Shown here in pieces: positions 44,837 to 52,946 of a DNA stretch of 64,000 bases; positions within the stretch are counted from its first letter, which is position 1; each line of letters starts with the position of its first letter. Position numbers and translations under genes: made by a program. The notes below the pieces were generated by a model. It searched no databases, had not been told where the DNA came from, and saw only the letters and a program-made list of their open reading frames with translations. The DNA is taken from contig NZ_LWIG01000002.1 of NCBI RefSeq assembly GCF_002068095.1, positions 1-64,000 on the forward strand, in the 5' to 3' direction. Origin of the DNA: Bradyrhizobium sacchari. GTDB lineage: Bacteria; Pseudomonadota; Alphaproteobacteria; Rhizobiales; Xanthobacteraceae.

Positions 44837-44933
44837 GGGGCGAAAGCGCTCCACACTCGCTGTCTTCGCCGGGAAGGCGGTCGGTCCAGTACTGCGTGAC
44901 GGCAGTGATAGAGGATAGGCCGCGGCGTACTGG

Positions 44934-44955
44934 ATGCCCCGCTTTCGCGGAGCAT
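44934..44955. terminator. Possible terminator/REP hairpin between convergent genes
   Basis: ATGCCCCGC and GCGGAGCAT (one mismatch) flank TTTC, between the SDR gene and the convergent IclR gene. The surrounding ACTGGATGCCCCGCTTTCGC resembles a widespread Bradyrhizobium palindrome. Confidence 0.5.
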
Positions 44956-44987
44956 GACAGCGGTGGTCGTGTTGGGCAGTTTGCCCT

Positions 44988-45782
44988 TCACTCCGCCGCA
45001 ACCGTCATCCCATAGCCCAAGCGTTTCGAGATGCCGCCGGCGCAATCGCGCAGGGCACGCGCAATCGGACTGTCCCAGCGCGCGTCGAACGTTCCTTCCG
45101 GTCCCATCGCGGTGATGACCAGCGCGACGTGGCCGGCATGGTCGAACACCGGCGCCGAGAACGCGTTGACGCCGGGCAGGGGATCGCCGAGCGCGCGGGC
45201 GAGGCCGTGCTTGCGCACCTCAGCGAGCATGTCGGCGACCTTGGCGCCTTTCACCGCGCGCTTCGGATTGTAACCCACGCCGTGACGGTCGAGGCCGCTT
45301 TCCAGTGCGGCATTGATGGTCTTCTCTGACAGGAAGGCCGCAAACGCACGGCCGGTCGCGGTTTCCAGCAGCGCCATCACTGAGCCCGCGCGCATCACGA
45401 TATGCACGGGTTGGCCGGGCTCTTCGAGCTGGACGACGGTCGGCCCGTGCGTCCCCCAGACCGCCAGCGAGACCGCGTGTCCGATCTGGCTGGCAAGCGC
45501 CGCGATCCTAGGCCCGGCGATGCGCACGCCGGAAAGGCGGCGCAGGCTGATCAGGCCGAGCTCCAGCGCCAGCGCGCCGATCTCGTAGCGGCCGGTGGTC
45601 TCGTCCTGCTCGATCAACCCGATGCGTGAGAAGCTGGCGAGGTACGGATGCGCCTTGGCCGGCGTCATGCCGGCCTCGCGCGCGAGATCGCGCAGCATCA
45701 TCGGCTCGCCGCTCTTGGCAAGCGCGCGAAGCAATTCTCCGCCGACCTCGATCGACTGGATGCCGCGGCTTTCTCTCTTCAT
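44988..45782 (-). CDS. IclR-family regulator
   Basis: Regulator with an N-terminal winged helix (residues 5-65: SIEVGGELLRALAKSGEPMM, LRDLAREAGMTPAKAHPYLA) and a C-terminal IclR effector domain (80-260) with LAVWGTHGPTVV and VNAFSAPVFDHAGHVALVIT. 264 residues. It is the third gene behind the binding protein and flavoprotein on the same strand and probably controls their promoter, whose spacer holds a palindrome. Confidence 0.9.
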   Translation of the reverse strand: MKRESRGIQSIEVGGELLRALAKSGEPMMLRDLAREAGMTPAKAHPYLASFSRIGLIEQDETTGRYEIGALALELGLISLRRLSGVRIAGPRIAALASQIGHAVSLAVWGTHGPTVVQLEEPGQPVHIVMRAGSVMALLETATGRAFAAFLSEKTINAALESGLDRHGVGYNPKRAVKGAKVADMLAEVRKHGLARALGDPLPGVNAFSAPVFDHAGHVALVITAMGPEGTFDARWDSPIARALRDCAGGISKRLGYGMTVAAE

Positions 45783-45859
45783 GCGCCTCCGATGCGCTTG
45801 AGTTTTCGTTTGAGCATGAACTTTTCGGAAAACCGCTGCACACTTCTCCGGATCATGCG

Positions 45860-47593
45860 CTACGCCGCGTTGCGCCTCGCGGCGCTGTCGGCGAGATGAC
45901 GGCCGGCAATGTAGCCGAAGGTCAGCGCCGGCCCAAGCGTGATGCCGGCGCCGGGATAATTGCCGCCCATGATGCTCGCCATGTCGTTGCCGGCGGCATA
46001 GAGGCCGGGAATGACCCGGCCTTCGCCGTCGAGTGCGCGCGCGTTCTCGTCGGTGACGATGCCGGCATAGGTGCCGAGGTCTCCGATCACCATCTTGATG
46101 GCGTAGAACGGGCCGTTCTCGATCGGCGCGACGCAGGGGTTCGGGCCATGCAGCGCATCGCCCTGGTAGCGGTTATAGGCTTTTGAACCCTTGCCGAAGG
46201 CGGCGTCCTGGCCTTGGGGCGCCGTCGCATTGAACTGTTTGACCGTCTCGACGAATGTCCTCGCATCGATGCCGGCTTTTGCCGCCAGCGCCTCAAGTGT
46301 ATCGCCGCGCATGAGATAGCCGGTATCGAGATGGTGACCCAGCGGCATCGGGAAGGGCGGCACGCAGCCGAGGCCGTATTTGCGCAGCGTTGGGTGATCG
46401 CAGACGAGAAAGGCGGCGATCTCCTCGCCGGGCTTTGCGGCCTTGATCATCGCCTGGACGAAATCGTGATAGGAATTGCCCTCATTGGCGAAGCGCTTGC
46501 CGTCACGCATCACCGCGATCACGCCCGGCTTGGCGCGGTCGATGAAGTGCGGCATCACGCCCTTCGAGCCGTCCTTGCGCGTCGTCAGCGACACCGGCAC
46601 CCACGCCGCCGCATTCGGCAGGCGATCCTCGACATGCCCGCCGGCGCTTTCCGCAAGGCGCAGGCCGTCGCCGGTGTTGCCGGTGGGGCCGGGTGAAAAA
46701 TGCTCGTTGCCGGTCGGTGCATGCGGGAACATCTTCCTGCGCCGCTCGACATCGTGCGGGAAGCCGCCACAGGCGAGCACGACGCCCTGCCGCGCGCGAA
46801 CACGCACGTCGCGTCCCTCGCGCGAAACGATCGCGCCGATCACAGCGCCGTTCTCGACCGTCAGCTCGCGCACAGGCGAGGACAGCCACATCGGAATCTT
46901 CAGATCCTGTGCGGATTTCGCAAGGCGCCCCGCGAGCGCGTTGCCGTTGGTCAGCGTCATGCCGCGGCCGTAGCGCAGCACGTCCATCAAATGGCGCGAC
47001 AGGCGTTTTGCGACATAGACCGCCGAGGTCAGCGACTTCGTCACGCGCATGAAATGGATGATCTCCTTGCCGCTTCCGAGCATCATGCCGAACACGGTGA
47101 GCTCGGGCAGCGGCATGCCGAGCGTCTTGATCTGCTCGCCAAGCTCGCGGCCGTCAAACGGGCGCGTCACCATGGAGCGGCCGCCCTGGGCGCCGCCGGG
47201 CGCTTCGGCATGATAGTCCGGAAACACCAGCGGCATGTCGAAGCGCAGCGCGGTCTTGGTGGTGAAGAAATCCACCGCCTCGGGGCCGGCGCTGAGGAAG
47301 GCATCGACCCGGGCGGCGTCGTAATTGTTGCCGGCCTCGTGCCGCAAGTAATTGCGCGCCTGCTCCGGCGTCTCCTCGATGCCGTAGGCCTTGGCTAGCG
47401 ACGTTCCGGGAATCCACAGCCAGCCGCCGGACCGGGCGGTCGTGCCGCCGAAGCGCGGCTCCTTCTCGACGATCAGCACGTCGAGGCCGCGATAGCGCGC
47501 GGTGATCGCGGCCGACATGCCGGAGCAACCCGACCCGGCCACGAGCACGTCGCACTCGTAAGTCTCAATTGCGGTGTGCTCGTTGCCGGTCAT
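45860..47593 (-). CDS. FAD-dependent oxidoreductase, 3-ketosteroid dehydrogenase/fumarate reductase type
   Basis: Flavoprotein of the FAD_binding_2 family, 577 residues. The N-terminal FAD motif is DVLVAGSGCSGMSAAITARY, followed by EKEPRFGGTTARSGGWLWIP, the strand that distinguishes 3-ketosteroid delta-1-dehydrogenases and urocanate/fumarate reductases. The C-terminal FAD site is GLYAAGNDMASIMGGNYPGA then GITLGPALTFGYIAG. No steroid genes are adjacent; with a Liv-type binding protein eight bases upstream, a carboxylate or aromatic substrate is equally possible. Confidence 0.87.
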   Translation of the reverse strand: MTGNEHTAIETYECDVLVAGSGCSGMSAAITARYRGLDVLIVEKEPRFGGTTARSGGWLWIPGTSLAKAYGIEETPEQARNYLRHEAGNNYDAARVDAFLSAGPEAVDFFTTKTALRFDMPLVFPDYHAEAPGGAQGGRSMVTRPFDGRELGEQIKTLGMPLPELTVFGMMLGSGKEIIHFMRVTKSLTSAVYVAKRLSRHLMDVLRYGRGMTLTNGNALAGRLAKSAQDLKIPMWLSSPVRELTVENGAVIGAIVSREGRDVRVRARQGVVLACGGFPHDVERRRKMFPHAPTGNEHFSPGPTGNTGDGLRLAESAGGHVEDRLPNAAAWVPVSLTTRKDGSKGVMPHFIDRAKPGVIAVMRDGKRFANEGNSYHDFVQAMIKAAKPGEEIAAFLVCDHPTLRKYGLGCVPPFPMPLGHHLDTGYLMRGDTLEALAAKAGIDARTFVETVKQFNATAPQGQDAAFGKGSKAYNRYQGDALHGPNPCVAPIENGPFYAIKMVIGDLGTYAGIVTDENARALDGEGRVIPGLYAAGNDMASIMGGNYPGAGITLGPALTFGYIAGRHLADSAARRNAA

Positions 47594-47601
47594 CGCTCAC
47601 C

Positions 47602-48816
47602 TCACTTCTTGAGCAGCGGACATTTGGACTCCGAGACCGGACGGAAGGCGTCCTCGCCCTTCACGGTCTTGACGATATCCAGATAATCCCATGGCTCCTT
47701 CGACTGCTCGGGCGTTTTCACCTTGGCCAGATACATGTCGCGAATGACGCGGCCGTCCTCGCGCAACTTGCCGCCATGGACGAAGATATCCTCGATCGGC
47801 AGCTCGCGCATCTTGGCCATCACCTTGGCGGAATCGTCGGTGCCGGCAGCCTTGATCGCCTTCAAATAATGCAGCACCGAGCCATAGACGCCGGTCTGGA
47901 TCATGGTCGGCATCACCTTGGTGCGCTCGTAGAACTTCTTGGACCATGCGCGCGTCGCCTCGTCCATGGCCCAGTAGGAGGCCGTGGTCATGTAGGTGCC
48001 CTGCGCGGCCTTGAGGCCGATCGCGTGCACGTCGGTGTCGAACATCAACAAGCCGACCAGCTTCTGGCCGCCTTGGACCAGGCCGAATTCGCCGGACTGC
48101 TTGATGGCGTTGTCGGTATCCTGGCCGGCATTGGCGAAGGCGACCACGTCGGATTTCGAGCTTTGCGCCTGCAACGCGAAGGAGGAGAAGTCGGCGGTGT
48201 TGGTCGGATGCTTGACGCCGCCGAGCACCTTGCCGCCCATCTCGTTGACGAAGCGTGTCGCGTCCTTTTCGAGCTGCTGGCCGAAGGCGTAGTCCGCGGT
48301 GATGAAGTACCAGGACTTTCCGCCTTCCTTGATCACGGCGGAGGCCGTCACCTTCGACAGCGCATAGGTGTCGTAGGTGAAGTGCACGGTGTTGGGGCTG
48401 CACAGCTCGTCGGTCAGCGAGCTCGCGCCCGGGCCGGAGAGCAGGGCGATCTTGCCCCGCTCGCGCACCATGTTGTGCACGGCGATGGCGATGCCGGAAT
48501 TGGGGATGTCGACGACCGCGTCGACCTTGCCGTTGTCGAACCAGCCGCGCACGATCTGCACGCCGACATCGGTCTTCATCTGGTGATCGGCGCTGATGAT
48601 CTCGATCGGCTTGCCGAGCACGGTCGGCCCGAACTCCTCCACCGCCATCTTCGCGGCCTCGACCGATCCCGGCCCGCTGTTGTCGCGGCCCCAGCTCGAC
48701 AAATCCGTCAGCACGCCGATCCGCACCGCATCGTCGGAGACTTGCGCACTCGCAACATTGGTCATGGCAGTCGAAGTCATGGCCGCGAGCATGGCGCAGG
48801 CCCAAAAGCCTCTCAT
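47602..48816 (-). CDS. Branched-chain amino-acid type ABC binding protein (LivK family)
   Basis: Periplasmic receptor with a signal peptide (GFWACAMLAAMTSTAMTNVASA, cleaved near residue 24) and the Peripla_BP_6 fold: VRIGVLTDLSSWGRDNSGPG, VVDIPNSGIAIAVHNM, WYFITADYAFGQQLEKDA and FDTDVHAIGLKAAQGTYMTT. 404 residues. Such orphan Liv receptors in rhizobia often bind aromatic acids or amides rather than leucine. GAGGGAA lies six bases before the ATG. First gene of the three-gene set with the flavoprotein and IclR. Confidence 0.92.
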   Translation of the reverse strand: MRGFWACAMLAAMTSTAMTNVASAQVSDDAVRIGVLTDLSSWGRDNSGPGSVEAAKMAVEEFGPTVLGKPIEIISADHQMKTDVGVQIVRGWFDNGKVDAVVDIPNSGIAIAVHNMVRERGKIALLSGPGASSLTDELCSPNTVHFTYDTYALSKVTASAVIKEGGKSWYFITADYAFGQQLEKDATRFVNEMGGKVLGGVKHPTNTADFSSFALQAQSSKSDVVAFANAGQDTDNAIKQSGEFGLVQGGQKLVGLLMFDTDVHAIGLKAAQGTYMTTASYWAMDEATRAWSKKFYERTKVMPTMIQTGVYGSVLHYLKAIKAAGTDDSAKVMAKMRELPIEDIFVHGGKLREDGRVIRDMYLAKVKTPEQSKEPWDYLDIVKTVKGEDAFRPVSESKCPLLKK

Positions 48817-48872
48817 TGTCGTTCCCTCACGTCTTATGGGCCGCTTGGTGCGGCGGTTTGTTCTGAGGGTGA

Positions 48873-48900
48873 ATTAGATATTAGCTAATAAGTTTGTCAA
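48873..48900 (-). promoter_or_regulatory. Sigma-70-type promoter with palindrome, binding protein operon
   Basis: Read on the minus strand: TTGACA (48900-48895), a 16-base spacer and TCTAAT (48878-48873). The spacer contains the perfect 12-base palindrome TATTAGCTAATA (48879-48890). This leads to the binding protein gene at 48816. A repressor bound there, presumably the IclR protein of the same operon, would block polymerase. Confidence 0.65.
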
Positions 48901-48980
48901 TCGTGAATTTAAGGGTGAAACGGTTCCGCGGGACAACGGCCTGGAGCGGTGAGTTGGAACGTCGGTGCCCAATCCTCGGC

Positions 48981-49096
48981 GTCGTCCTGGCGGAAGCCAG
49001 GACCCATAACCACCGCAAGCTGTTGTTTCGGACGCTTTGGCAGCGTCTTTGATAACGCCGACCGGGGTGACGAGTCCTGGCTTTCGCCAGGACGAC
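48981..49096. repeat. Long inverted repeat, second copy of the 34708 family
   Basis: Ends GTCGTCCTGGCGGAAGCCAG plus GACCCATAACC, and in inverted form GAGTCCTGGCTTTCGCCAG plus GACGAC. The ends match those at 34708-34830, while the roughly 60-base centre is different. This shows that the ends define the family. Confidence 0.8.
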
Positions 49097-49130
49097 GATG
49101 GAGGGGCAGGGCGCCCACCTGCCTCACCAC

Positions 49131-49217
49131 CGTCATTGCGAGCGCAGCGAAGCAATCCAGAATGTTTCCGCGGACGCAGTCTGGATTGCTTCGTCGCAAG
49201 GGTTCCTCGCAATGACG
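49131..49217. repeat. CGTCATTGCGAG-type palindromic repeat
   Basis: CGTCATTGCGAGCGCAGCGA then AGCAATCCAGA, and inverted TCTGGATTGCTTCGTCGCAA with CTCGCAATGACG. This palindrome type is very common between genes in Bradyrhizobium and Rhodopseudomonas. Confidence 0.85.
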
Positions 49218-49247
49218 GGCGCTGAAGCAGCCGCACCCGATGCTCTC

Positions 49248-49303
49248 GTGTCCCGGACGCGCTGCAACGGCTCTTAGCGTTACAGCGTAGAGCCGGGACC
49301 CAT
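49248..49303. repeat. GTCCCGGACGCGCTGC-type palindromic repeat
   Basis: GTGTCCCGGACGCGCTGCAA and the inverted part TTACAGCGTAGAGCCGGGAC flank a short TCTTAGCG centre. It lies 30 bases after the previous repeat and belongs to a different family of intergenic palindromes. Confidence 0.7.
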
Positions 49304-49458
49304 GCTGCCGGGATCGCTTGACGACGCTGCCCCCGGGCTCTGCAGCGCATCACTTCGTGCTGCGCAACGTCCTGGGCACGAGAGCAATCATGCTCCCGCA
49401 GGTTGCATGCCTCCCTGCGATTGGCCATGATGCCACCCGGAATCTTTTGGGGCATGGC

Positions 49459-50757
49459 ATGACGGCAGCAACGGGCGTCGCCACGGCGACGGAGAGGTCG
49501 ACGACGGCGCATGTGGTGTGGGCGAGTGCGCTCGGCACCGCGATCGAGTGGTACGATTTCCTGATCTACGGCACGGCCGCCGCACTCGTCTTCAACAAGC
49601 TGTTCTTTCCGAGCTTCGACCCCTTCGTCGGCACGCTGGTCGCGTTCTCGACCTATGCGGTCGGCTTCGTGGCGCGGCCGATCGGTGGTGCGATCATCGG
49701 TCATTACGGCGATCGGCTCGGCCGCAAGACCATGCTGGTCGCGACCATGATCGCGATGGGGCTCGGCACCTTCCTGATCGGATGCCTGCCGACCTACAGC
49801 CAGATCGGCGTCTGGGCGCCGATCCTGCTGATCGCCCTGCGCTTCGTCCAGGGCATCGGCCTCGGCGGCGAGTGGAGCGGCGCGGTCGTGATGGTGATCG
49901 AGCATGCGGGCTATCGCCGCGGCTTCTACGGCAGCCTGGTGCAGATCGGCTTTCCCGTCGGCGTTGCCGCCTCCACCGGCATCTTCGCCCTGATGACCAA
50001 GCTGCCCGAAGCCGACTTTCTGAGCTGGGGCTGGCGCGTGCCGTTCCTGATCAGCATCCTCCTGGTCGGCGTCGGCTTTGTCGTGCGGCTGAAGCTCGCC
50101 GAGACGCCGCACTTCAAGGAGGTGGTGGAGCGCAAGGAAGTGCTGGCGCAGCCGGTCTGGGAAGTGCTTCGCCGCGACTGGCGTAGCTTTCTGCTGGCGA
50201 TCGGGATCACGGTGTCGGAGGTGGGTCTTGCTTATCTTCTCACCGTCTTCACGGTCGTTTATGCCACCACAAAACTCGGCCTGCCGCGGCAGGTGATCCT
50301 GGAGGCGGTGGTCTATGCCGCGATCGTCGAGTTCGCGACGCTGCCGCTCGCCGGCTGGCTCTCCGATATTTTCGGCCGCCGGGCGCTGTATCTTGCCGGC
50401 GGTGTGTTCTCGGTGGCGCTGGCGTTTCCGCTGTTCTGGTTCCTGGACACCAGGGAGCCGGCGCTGATCGCGCTTGCGCTCGTCGTCACGATGACGCTGA
50501 CCCATGCGCTGCTGTTCGGGCCGAAGGCTGCGTTCATGCCCGAGCTGTTCCGCACCCAGGTGCGCTACAGCGGCGCATCGCTCGGCGCCAATGTCGCGGC
50601 CGCGTTGAGCGGCGGCTTCTCGCCGCTGATCGCGACCGCGTTGCTGGCATGGGCGGGATCCTATTGGGCCGTGTCGGTCTACATCATCGCGCTCTCGATC
50701 ATCACGATCATCGCGACCCTGCTGGCGCCGGAGACGGCGCGCGATGCGCTGAAATAA
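49459..50757 (+). CDS. MFS transporter, metabolite:H+ symporter (MHS) type
   Basis: Twelve-helix major facilitator of 432 residues. The MHS pattern is clear: ALGTAIEWYDFLIYGTAAAL near the N-terminus, GAIIGHYGDRLGRKTML in the loop between helices 2 and 3, and RFVQGIGLGGEWSGAVVMV in helix 4. The group includes shikimate, citrate, proline/betaine and alpha-ketoglutarate carriers. ATG 49459 was chosen because the residues upstream are not membrane-like. It stands alone and converges on the glycosidase gene. Confidence 0.9.
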   Translation: MTAATGVATATERSTTAHVVWASALGTAIEWYDFLIYGTAAALVFNKLFFPSFDPFVGTLVAFSTYAVGFVARPIGGAIIGHYGDRLGRKTMLVATMIAMGLGTFLIGCLPTYSQIGVWAPILLIALRFVQGIGLGGEWSGAVVMVIEHAGYRRGFYGSLVQIGFPVGVAASTGIFALMTKLPEADFLSWGWRVPFLISILLVGVGFVVRLKLAETPHFKEVVERKEVLAQPVWEVLRRDWRSFLLAIGITVSEVGLAYLLTVFTVVYATTKLGLPRQVILEAVVYAAIVEFATLPLAGWLSDIFGRRALYLAGGVFSVALAFPLFWFLDTREPALIALALVVTMTLTHALLFGPKAAFMPELFRTQVRYSGASLGANVAAALSGGFSPLIATALLAWAGSYWAVSVYIIALSIITIIATLLAPETARDALK

Positions 50758-50766
50758 GCGTTTGCT

Positions 50767-52311
50767 TCAGCGACAGGCCGCAGCGTCCGGCATCACCAGG
50801 AAGGTGATGCTGGCCGGCGGCAATCGCAGCCGGCCTGCCGGCGCGGCGCGCGCCGCAAGGCGAGGCAAGTCGTCGTTGGCGGTCAATTCGAGGGGCTCGC
50901 CGTTCAAGCGGACGGTCGCGCTTTGCAGGCGATCGGCCTGCAGCGTGTAGCGCTCGGCAGCGCCTGCGAGCGTCACGACATGCGGCGCGCTTCGCGACGT
51001 GTTGATGAGAAGTAACGACACGGCGCCCTTCGTGCCGGGGTGACAATGCGCATATGTGTGAAGGCCGGGCATCGAGGCGGCTTCTGTCTCGAGCACAATC
51101 GTGCCCATCAGGCGCCGCCACAGCAGGGCGGCCCAATAGTTGGGCCTTGGACGAAACGACCGCTCGTCGAGCAGGCCGTAGTCGCTGGCCGCGAGCGTGT
51201 TGTGCATCACGATCTGCACGCCGGCTTTCGCCAGACGGCCGAGCTGATCGAGATAGCGGAACGTGTCGAGGAAGGTCGCATCCCCAGGACTGCCGCCGCA
51301 GGCGGCATCCGCGGTTTCCGTCAGCCAGATCGGCTTGCCGGGCTCGAAGGCGTCGCGCAGCGCGCGGTAGATGGCGAGCGTCGCGTCGGTGCGGGCCAGC
51401 CACTCGTCGGACAGGGCCCGCATCGGATCGTCATGGACGCCGCAGCGGGGCGAGAGCGTATTGTAGTGATGGTAGGAGAAGCGGTCGAGACCCGGTCCTG
51501 AAGCTGCGAGCAGATCGCGCGCGCGGAGGCCGCTGGCGCCCGGAGCCGCAGAGTCGCCGACGGAGCCCGGGCCGAGGATCAACGTCTCCGGCGACGACCG
51601 CCGGATCCACGCGTGGAAGATCCTGAAGTCGCGGCCGTAGGCGCTTGCGTCGTATCCCGGCGGCGCGCCGTTGTTCGCCGCAAGCGTCGGCTCGTTCATG
51701 AACTCGGCGGCGGCAATGCGGCCACCGAATGAGTGCGTGGCATCGACGAGACGCTGCGCCTGGTCCGGCATCCACGCGCCGCTTGCATCGCGGCTGCCGG
51801 GGCTGACCGCGAAGGACGTCACGATCTCCGCATCGGCCGTGCGGGCGAAGTCGATGACGCCGCGCCACCGGGCGCGGCTGAGCACGGTGTTGAAGCCGGC
51901 GGGCGCTGCGGCCGGCGCGCTCTCAGTGTCCGCAACATAGGTCGCGTTCGCCCAGCTGCCGCTGACGCGGATGAAGGCCGGCGACAGGGCCGCAGCGAGC
52001 TTGCGCAGGCGGGAGTTGGTAAGATCGATCGGAGGGCTGTCGCTGTAGCGATCGGCCCGCATCCCGCCTTGCGCGTAAGGCTTCCAGAAGCGTCCGCCCG
52101 TCACCTCCACCATCTCGACATTGTAGGATTGAAAGCGCGCATCGATCGTGCCGATGGCCTTCATGCGCGACGGCGCGATCACGGCCTCACTCGCGCACGC
52201 TGCGCGAGCAGGCGCCGCAACGAGCAATGCGGCGCCGATCATGCTGACGATGCGGACGTTGCCGCATCGTCCAGTCGGCCTCCCTGCACACACGCCCTGT
52301 CCTGCGAGCAT
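50767..52311 (-). CDS. GH79-type glycoside hydrolase (heparanase/beta-glucuronidase-like)
   Basis: Secreted glycosidase-like protein of 514 residues with an N-terminal hydrophobic segment (residues 24-38, SMIGAALLVAAPARA). The (beta/alpha)8 core carries the acid/base motif AAAEFMNEPTLAANNG (about residue 205) and the nucleophile region KPIWLTETADAACGG (about 333), with FIRVSGSWANATY early in the barrel. A C-terminal beta domain follows. These match the GH79 family of heparanase and bacterial beta-glucuronidases. The ATG touches the stop of the upstream gene (TAGATG), implying coupling; an inner ATG at 52242 is an alternative start. Confidence 0.72.
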   Translation of the reverse strand: MLAGQGVCAGRPTGRCGNVRIVSMIGAALLVAAPARAACASEAVIAPSRMKAIGTIDARFQSYNVEMVEVTGGRFWKPYAQGGMRADRYSDSPPIDLTNSRLRKLAAALSPAFIRVSGSWANATYVADTESAPAAAPAGFNTVLSRARWRGVIDFARTADAEIVTSFAVSPGSRDASGAWMPDQAQRLVDATHSFGGRIAAAEFMNEPTLAANNGAPPGYDASAYGRDFRIFHAWIRRSSPETLILGPGSVGDSAAPGASGLRARDLLAASGPGLDRFSYHHYNTLSPRCGVHDDPMRALSDEWLARTDATLAIYRALRDAFEPGKPIWLTETADAACGGSPGDATFLDTFRYLDQLGRLAKAGVQIVMHNTLAASDYGLLDERSFRPRPNYWAALLWRRLMGTIVLETEAASMPGLHTYAHCHPGTKGAVSLLLINTSRSAPHVVTLAGAAERYTLQADRLQSATVRLNGEPLELTANDDLPRLAARAAPAGRLRLPPASITFLVMPDAAACR

Positions 52312-52608
52312 CTATGCAGCAGATTGTATGTTCACCAAAACTTCTCCGGCGACGATTTCGGGGTCGCCAAGTTCGAGGTCGTGCAAGCTCGCTTGAATGA
52401 ACCCCATCACCTTGGCGTTCGCCGCATTGGCGCTTTCGCGGTCCTCAAATATCATCACGGCGACACCGACGCCTTCGCCGCCGTCCAGCACATAATATGA
52501 CTTGAAGCCGGGCGACTCCCTCAGGATCTGACCGACGCCGCTTTTGGCGCGGCGGGCCGCATCCGCGACCGAACGAACCTTGGTGTACTTTCGAATGAGT
52601 ATGAACAT
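52312..52608 (-). CDS. Small alpha+beta-barrel-like protein, monooxygenase-type fold
   Basis: A 98-residue protein with FILIRKYTKVRSVADAARRA, LRESPGFKSYYVLDGGEG and VAVMIFEDRESANAANAKV, the strand-helix pattern of the dimeric alpha/beta barrel (antibiotic-biosynthesis-monooxygenase-like). No catalytic residues can be assigned. Its stop directly abuts the glycosidase start. The pairing with a secreted glycosidase is not easily explained. Confidence 0.8.
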   Translation of the reverse strand: MFILIRKYTKVRSVADAARRAKSGVGQILRESPGFKSYYVLDGGEGVGVAVMIFEDRESANAANAKVMGFIQASLHDLELGDPEIVAGEVLVNIQSAA

Positions 52609-52946
52609 CAGGCCAGCCCCTTTGCGTCTCGGTTCCTGCCCAGCACATCAAAGCATAAGGGGCCGCTGCTGGACTAGGGCGTACCTGTGAAATGGATCAA
52701 AAACGGAGATCAAGGCAGACGCCGAGCAATGTCCGACTGCCTGACCGAGTGGTCGCAGTCGGGCTCGTCTTCGGGGGGTATTTTTGACCACCTCCGCGAT
52801 ACGTTTCAGGAAAGCTCAATCGACGCGGAGTCTCATCAACAAGGACGAGGCTGGTCCGTCCAGCGTTGCTGGCATGCTGAATATCGACTATCAGCGACTC
52901 GGCGCGCATGAACGCCGCCCAACGAAACTCAAAGGGAGCACGAAAC
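52609..52946. other. Divergent intergenic region without recognised elements
   Basis: 338 bases between the small barrel protein and the FAH-family gene. No gene is supported. AAAGGGAG precedes the right-hand ATG. No convincing promoter or repeat was found. Confidence 0.4.

Larger units (their letters stand above)
48817..49458. other. Repeat-rich intergenic region
   Basis: 642 bases between divergent genes without a supported coding frame. From left to right it has the promoter/palindrome, then three unrelated palindromic repeats (separate entries). The MFS gene starts after a further 150 bases in which only a weak TTGGGG ribosome site is seen. Confidence 0.6.

Noticed and set aside
47569..48888. 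439-codon plus-strand frame opposite the Liv-type binding protein
   Set aside because: Antisense shadow; the minus-strand protein has clear signal peptide and fold.
49131..49303. Clustered palindromes considered as a CRISPR array
   Set aside because: Units are unrelated to one another, not evenly spaced, and there are no cas genes.
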